Source: Lachnospiraceae bacterium
Lineage (GTDB): Bacteria; Bacillota; Clostridia; Lachnospirales; Lachnospiraceae
Direction: 5' to 3'
Assembly (NCBI GenBank): GCA_021200995.1
Contig: JAJQFS010000083.1
Location: 1-64,000, forward strand
DNA length: 64,000 nucleotides
Position numbers and translations under genes: made by a program. How positions within the stretch are numbered: the first letter of the stretch is position 1; every line of letters begins with the position of its first letter. Shown piece after piece: positions 59,965-64,000 of the stretch. The notes under the pieces were generated by a model that saw only the letters and a list, made by a program, of their open reading frames with translations, did no database searches and was not told the DNA's origin.

Positions 59965-60893
59965 TGATGACGATTGATGTGATCATCCCCACGTATCAGC
60001 CGGGGGACGAACTGATTGAGATTTTAAATCGGCTGAGGAAGCAGACTTATCCGCCGCACAGGATCATTCTGATGAATACGGAGGAGCGGCTGCTTTCAGA
60101 AAAAGTGAAAACGGCCATTGCGAAGCTGCCGGAAAAGATGGTGGAGGTCCACCATCTTACCAAAGCGGAGTTTGACCACGCGGCTACGAGGCGCCGGGGC
60201 ATGGATTGCTCCGGCGCAGATTTCGTGCTCTTTCTGACGCAGGACGCTCTGCCGGCGGATGAGCGCATGGTGGAGGAGCTGGCGACCATGCTCCTTTCAG
60301 ATGAAAAAATCGCGGTGGCTTATGGGCGTCAGCTTCCGAAGGCGAACTGTTCCCTCACGGAGCGGTGCAGCAGGGAGTTTAATTATCCGGACGCGGAGCG
60401 GGTCAAGGGGATCGGGGATTTGCCCGAGCTGGGGGTGAAGACGTTTTTCTGTTCGGACGTCTGCGCCATGTACCGCAGAGAGGTGTTTTATGAACTGGGC
60501 GGGTTCGTGGAGCGTGCGCTTTTTAATGAGGATATGATTTATGCCTGCGGGGCCATGCGGGCGGGGTATCTGATCGGGTACGCGGCGAAGGCGAAGGTGC
60601 ATCACTCGCATAATTATGGTTTTCGGGCGCAGTTTCACCGTAATTTTGATCTGGCGGTGTCGCAGGCGGAGCATCCGGAGGTGTTTGAAGGGATTTCTTC
60701 GGAGAAGGAGGGGATCAGGATGGTGCTTAAGTCGTTCCGATATTTTAAAGAGCATGGGAGGCCGTGGGTGATTGTGCGGTTTTTGTGGCAGTGCGCGGGG
60801 AGATATAGCGGGTATCTGCTGGGGAAGCGGTATCGGAGGCTGCCGCGGCGGGTTGTTCTGTTTTGTACTACAAATAAAGACTATTGGAATTAA
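59964..60893 (+). CDS. Rhamnosyltransferase-like GT2
   Basis: A 309-residue GT2 enzyme. The sequence EFDHAATRRRGMD is a hallmark of one rhamnosyltransferase subgroup, and FLTQDALPADERMVEEL replaces the usual DxD with a single Gln-Asp. FNEDMIYACGAMRAGY carries the later acidic pair, and a basic tail may contact the membrane. It overlaps the LCP stop by one base (TGATG), so it belongs to the same transcript. Donor inferred as dTDP-rhamnose from subgroup and rml genes. Confidence 0.86.
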   Translation: MMTIDVIIPTYQPGDELIEILNRLRKQTYPPHRIILMNTEERLLSEKVKTAIAKLPEKMVEVHHLTKAEFDHAATRRRGMDCSGADFVLFLTQDALPADERMVEELATMLLSDEKIAVAYGRQLPKANCSLTERCSREFNYPDAERVKGIGDLPELGVKTFFCSDVCAMYRREVFYELGGFVERALFNEDMIYACGAMRAGYLIGYAAKAKVHHSHNYGFRAQFHRNFDLAVSQAEHPEVFEGISSEKEGIRMVLKSFRYFKEHGRPWVIVRFLWQCAGRYSGYLLGKRYRRLPRRVVLFCTTNKDYWN

Positions 60894-60963
60894 TCAGCTA
60901 AAGGGGCGGGCTCGGTATGAGCAATTTGTTTGGCAGATAAGATTTATTTTTTCTACATGAAAC

Positions 60964-60979
60964 TGACACAAAAATGTCA
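60964..60979. promoter_or_regulatory. Inverted repeat upstream of htrA
   Basis: TGACA-CAAAAA-TGTCA sits about 80 bases before the htrA start in a 167-base gap. A TATATT at 60991-60996 could be a -10 box with no clear -35, so control by an activator or an alternative sigma factor is possible. The half-site resembles the palindrome at 43979-43992. Confidence 0.35.
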
Positions 60980-61060
60980 CATTTGTTGGTTATATTGGCA
61001 GTGCAGGTTGAGAAAATAACCGTTCATGGAATAGATTATCTCTAAGGAGGTTGATGATAT

Positions 61061-62668
61061 ATGTTTGACAATGATCTGGAGAATGAAAACCCGGTCGGAA
61101 GTGTGGAAGGTACGAATGATGTACAGAGTGAAAATACGCAGAATGATGTAGTTCAGACCGGAAATTCGCAGGAAAACACGCAGAACGGCGCGGATGCAGG
61201 TGAAAGCGCAGGAAATCCTGCAGTAAACTGGACAACACCGACGCCGATTGTAGCGGAAAACAGAAGCACACAGCAGCAGACGACCGAAGCGCAGACCGAT
61301 ACGCCGGTATCACAGTTCTCAGGTGTGACGGAGCGGCCCTCCGGCACGGGAAGTGTGGAAAGCGTCGGCACAGATCAGGATCGGAAACCGCAAGAGGCGA
61401 AAAAGCAGAAGGCCAGAAAAGAGAAAAAGCCGAAGGAAAAGAAATCCGGCGGTGTCGTGAAAAAGGTTCTGGTAGCAGCGCTGTGCGGCGTTTTATTTGG
61501 CGCGGCGGCGGGCGGCACCTTCTATGGTATCTATCAGCTGGCGGGCGGACCGGAAATCATCGCTGATATCGCGAAGGCTTCTGCCGGTAATACTACGGTG
61601 GTGGTCAGCAATACGGAACTGGTGTCAGCTGACGTGTCCGATGACAATGCGGAGGATACGCAGTCGACCTGGATCACAGAAGTGGCGGACGCGGTGATGC
61701 CGTCCATGGTTTCTGTGACCAATAATTATACTGAGACCGGTTCTTATTTCGGATACAGTTACTCACAGGCGGCGGTGTCCGTCGGCAGCGGCATTATCAT
61801 CGGCTCCAATGACGACGAGCTTCTGATTGTGACGAACCAGCATGTAATTGAAGGTTACGATTCACTGAGCGTGACCTTTGTGGACGGCAGCGAGGTGACA
61901 GCTTATCTGAAGGGCAGCGACGCGGACATGGACCTGGCGGTGATAGCGGTGCTTTATGAGGATATTGATTCCTCCACGCTGGAGCAGATCCGGATCGCGG
62001 TTTTAGGCGACAGCGATGAGCTGGTGCTCGGCCAGTATGTGGTAGCGATCGGCAACGCGCTGGGCTATGGGCAGAGCGTGACCAATGGCATCGTGACCGC
62101 GCTGGAACGTGAAGTGGAGACGGAGAGCGGTTCGACCGGATATTTCATCCAGACCAACGCGGCGGTGAACCCCGGCAACAGCGGCGGCGCGCTTTTAGAC
62201 TCCTCCGGCAGAGTGATCGGTATTGTCTCCGCGAAGATCGGCGGCGGCACGGTGGAGGGCATGGGCTTTGCCATTCCGATTAACTCGGCGGTGGATATCA
62301 TCAATGAACTGTCCACCAACACGACGATGATTAAACTTTCCGATGACGAGAAGGGATATCTTGGTGTGACCGTACTCAACGACAGCGCCAACACGCAGAG
62401 CCAGCGTGAGCTGTATGGAATCCCGGAGGGCGCGTACGTCAGATCCGTGGAGGAAGGCGGCGGCGCGGACAACGCCGGTATTCAGGCGGGTGATGTGATC
62501 ACCGCGGTCGATGGTAATACCGTGACTGGCTACGATGATCTGGCAAGCATCCTGCAGTATTACTCCGCGGGATCGGAGGTCACCGTGACATTTGAGAGAA
62601 GCTCCGGGGGATCCTGGACGGAAATGGAAGTGACCGTGACCCTGGGCGTTTACCCGACGAGCGAATAA
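61061..62668 (+). CDS. htrA: HtrA/DegP-type membrane serine protease with PDZ domain
   Basis: A 535-residue protein: a Gln/Asn/Thr-rich acidic cytosolic tail (1-110), a Lys-rich stretch, one helix (about 132-152), a trypsin-like domain and a PDZ domain (about 425-530). The triad is His261 (TNQHVIEG), Asp291 (ADMDLAVIAV) and Ser374 (NPGNSGGALL). It degrades or refolds damaged exported proteins at the cell surface. AAGGAGG at 61044-61050 is a near-perfect ribosome site. The cytosolic tail is long for the family. Confidence 0.95.
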   Translation: MFDNDLENENPVGSVEGTNDVQSENTQNDVVQTGNSQENTQNGADAGESAGNPAVNWTTPTPIVAENRSTQQQTTEAQTDTPVSQFSGVTERPSGTGSVESVGTDQDRKPQEAKKQKARKEKKPKEKKSGGVVKKVLVAALCGVLFGAAAGGTFYGIYQLAGGPEIIADIAKASAGNTTVVVSNTELVSADVSDDNAEDTQSTWITEVADAVMPSMVSVTNNYTETGSYFGYSYSQAAVSVGSGIIIGSNDDELLIVTNQHVIEGYDSLSVTFVDGSEVTAYLKGSDADMDLAVIAVLYEDIDSSTLEQIRIAVLGDSDELVLGQYVVAIGNALGYGQSVTNGIVTALEREVETESGSTGYFIQTNAAVNPGNSGGALLDSSGRVIGIVSAKIGGGTVEGMGFAIPINSAVDIINELSTNTTMIKLSDDEKGYLGVTVLNDSANTQSQRELYGIPEGAYVRSVEEGGGADNAGIQAGDVITAVDGNTVTGYDDLASILQYYSAGSEVTVTFERSSGGSWTEMEVTVTLGVYPTSE

Positions 62669-62686
62669 ATGCAATCAGCCGACAAG

Positions 62687-62736
62687 GGGCGCTGCGAAAG
62701 GAAGTTCTTCTTACCTTTCTGCAGCGCCCATTTTTA
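62687..62736 (+). terminator. Intrinsic terminator after htrA
   Basis: GGGCGCTGC (62687-62695) pairs with GCAGCGCCC (62721-62729), and the stem extends with AAAGG and CCTTT. ATTTTTATTT follows. It closes the htrA transcript before the GH88 gene. Confidence 0.9.
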
Positions 62737-62749
62737 TTTCTGTGAGCTG

Positions 62750-62777
62750 TTGACATTCAGGAAAAATACGGTATTCT
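62750..62777 (+). promoter_or_regulatory. Promoter of the GH88 gene
   Basis: TTGACA (62750-62755), 16 bases and TATTCT (62772-62777). A short palindrome GTGATCAC at 62786-62793, near the predicted start, could be an operator. Confidence 0.45.
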
Positions 62778-62819
62778 TATATATAGTGATCACAAGCGTA
62801 AGAGGAGAATGAACAAAAG

Positions 62820-64000
62820 ATGAGCAGAGATTTCAGCAAATATCCTGCACTGAAGTGGGAGGATCTGGAGGCGGGCATGGATTTCGCCGTGGAGCAGATC
62901 CTGCGGGCACTGCCGGAGTTTACGGACATTCGGCCAGTGTGGATGGCTTTTATCAGCCTGTGGATAATTTAAGCTGGACCACGGGCTTCTGGACAGGGGA
63001 GATCTGGCTGGCGTACGAGTATGTGCTGGAGAACCCCGGCAGATTTGAGAAGGGAACGGCCGCGAAGTTAAAAGAAGCCGCGCTGATACAGGTAGACTCC
63101 TTTGCTGACCGCATTGACAATAAAATCAGCGTCGACCACCATGACATGGGCTTTCTCTATTCTCCCTCCTGCGTAGCGGCGCACAAGCTGGTGGGCAGTG
63201 ACAACGGCAGACGCGCCGCGCTTGCGGCCGCGGATCAGCTGCTGACCCGCTTTCAGGAGAAGGGCGAGTTTCTGCAGGCATGGGGGCCGATGGGCGCGAA
63301 GGAGAATTGCCGCCTGATCATTGACTGCCTGAACAATCTGCCGCTTTTGTACTGGGCGAGCGCGGAGACGAGAGATCCGAAGTATCAGATTATTGCGGAA
63401 AAGCATATCACGACCGCGATCAAGGTGGTGATTCGCGACGATTATTCGACCTGGCACACGTTTTTCTTTGATCCCGAGACGGGCGAGCCGGACCATGGCG
63501 CGACCTGTCAGGGGTATAAGGACGACTCCGTCTGGGCCAGAGGCCAGGCATGGGGTGTGGCGGGCCTTGCCACGGCGTACCGCTATACGGGCCGCACGGA
63601 GTACATACCGCTCTTTGAGCGCGTAACAGCGTATTTCCTGGAGCATTTGCCTGAGGATCTGGTGCCGTACTGGGATTTCACCTTCACAGACGGCTCCGAC
63701 GAGCCCAGAGATTCCTCGGCGGCGTCCATCGCGGTTTGCGGGATGCTGGAGGCGGCCCGCTACCTGCCGGAAAAAGAGGCGAAGTATTACATCGCGGTGT
63801 CGAAGCGGATTATGAAGGCCCTTTATGACAAATACGCGGTGAAAAACCCTGAGGAGTCGAACGGTCTGGTGCTGCACAGCACCTATTCAAAGAAATCGCC
63901 GTATAATACATGCAAGGGCGGTGGCGTGGACGAGTGCAATATCTGGGGAGATTATTACTATATGGAGGCGCTGACCAGGCTGTCGAAGGACTGGAAGCAG
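62820..64000 (+). pseudogene. GH88-type unsaturated glucuronyl hydrolase, frameshifted and cut by the window end
   Basis: The frame from ATG 62820 gives a family-like N-terminus (LKWEDLEAGMDFAVEQILRA) as far as PEFTD, then leaves the family and stops near 62970. Family sequence resumes one frame over from about 62933 (SVDGFYQPVDNLSWTTGFWT) and stays open to base 64000. The GH88 aspartates are present in DHHDMGFLYSPS and LIIDCLNNLPLLYW. So one base, or 3n+1 bases, is missing between about 62927 and 62933. The enzyme would split unsaturated uronic acid disaccharides inside the cell. A sequencing error is possible. Confidence 0.8.

Noticed and set aside
61008..61037. TTGAGA-18-TAGATT as the htrA promoter
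   Set aside because: Transcription would begin inside the ribosome binding site at 61044-61050, leaving no usable leader.
1..64000. CRISPR arrays, tRNA and rRNA genes, transposase genes
   Set aside because: None was recognised by eye: no regular spaced repeats, no cloverleaf-like sequence with a CCA end, and no transposase motifs.

Overview
The window looks like a chromosomal segment of a Gram-positive gut-type clostridium, most likely a member of the Lachnospiraceae. The reasons are strong AGGAGG-type ribosome binding sites, a cdaR-glmM pair, a Spo0A-type DNA-binding domain, LytR-CpsA-Psr and GH25 wall enzymes, a DUF3048 lipoprotein, and long runs of cell-surface glycan genes. I saw no rRNA, tRNA or CRISPR array.

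Layout. (1) 1-3040, plus strand: cdaR, glmM and an HPr-like protein (c-di-AMP control, amino-sugar supply, PTS-type phosphocarrier). (2) 3049-7762, minus strand: a five-gene operon with a circularly permuted ATP-grasp protein, an alpha-E protein, a transglutaminase and two AstE/AspA-type proteins, one of which has lost its zinc histidines. (3) 7863-9538, minus: a DUF3048 lipoprotein and a YuiD/DUF212 membrane protein. (4) 9719-11216, plus: a GtrB-like polyprenyl-phosphate glycosyltransferase and a stand-alone Spo0A C-terminal domain protein with 0A-box-like sites in front. (5) 11306-42448, plus: a large extracellular polysaccharide locus. It holds an initiating sugar-phosphate transferase, a Wzz-like protein with a decayed kinase domain, GT2 and GT4 transferases, an EpsG polymerase, PseC/PseB/GNAT sugar-nucleotide genes, a PglK-like ABC flippase, an SGNH esterase, a GtrII-like/GtrB pair, an acyltransferase, a WecE-type aminotransferase and several large polytopic (probably GT-C type) proteins. 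(6) 42455-43753, minus: a decayed SGNH paralogue and a small zinc-ribbon protein. (7) 44039-46969: a membrane-anchored GH25 muramidase. (8) 46994-60893: a second glycan locus of ABC-transporter type, with rmlA, rmlC, wzm, wzt, a WbdD-like methyltransferase/kinase fusion, several rhamnosyltransferase-like GT2 proteins, a second initiating transferase and an LCP wall ligase. (9) 61061-64000: an HtrA protease and a frameshifted GH88 hydrolase that runs off the window.

How the parts may work together (inference). The first locus would build a repeat unit on undecaprenyl phosphate, flip it with the ABC protein, polymerise it with EpsG and decorate it outside the cell using undecaprenyl-phosphate sugars made by three GtrB-like enzymes. 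The second locus would build a rhamnose-containing chain in the cytoplasm, cap it with the methyltransferase/kinase, export it through Wzm/Wzt and attach it to the wall with the LCP protein.

The most unusual non-coding feature is the 540-base gap at 35793-36333. It holds two inverted copies of a complex structured element. The unpaired core sequences are nearly identical between copies, while the stems differ in sequence yet stay paired. That pattern points to selection on RNA or single-stranded DNA structure. A shorter, probably related element separates wzm from wzt.
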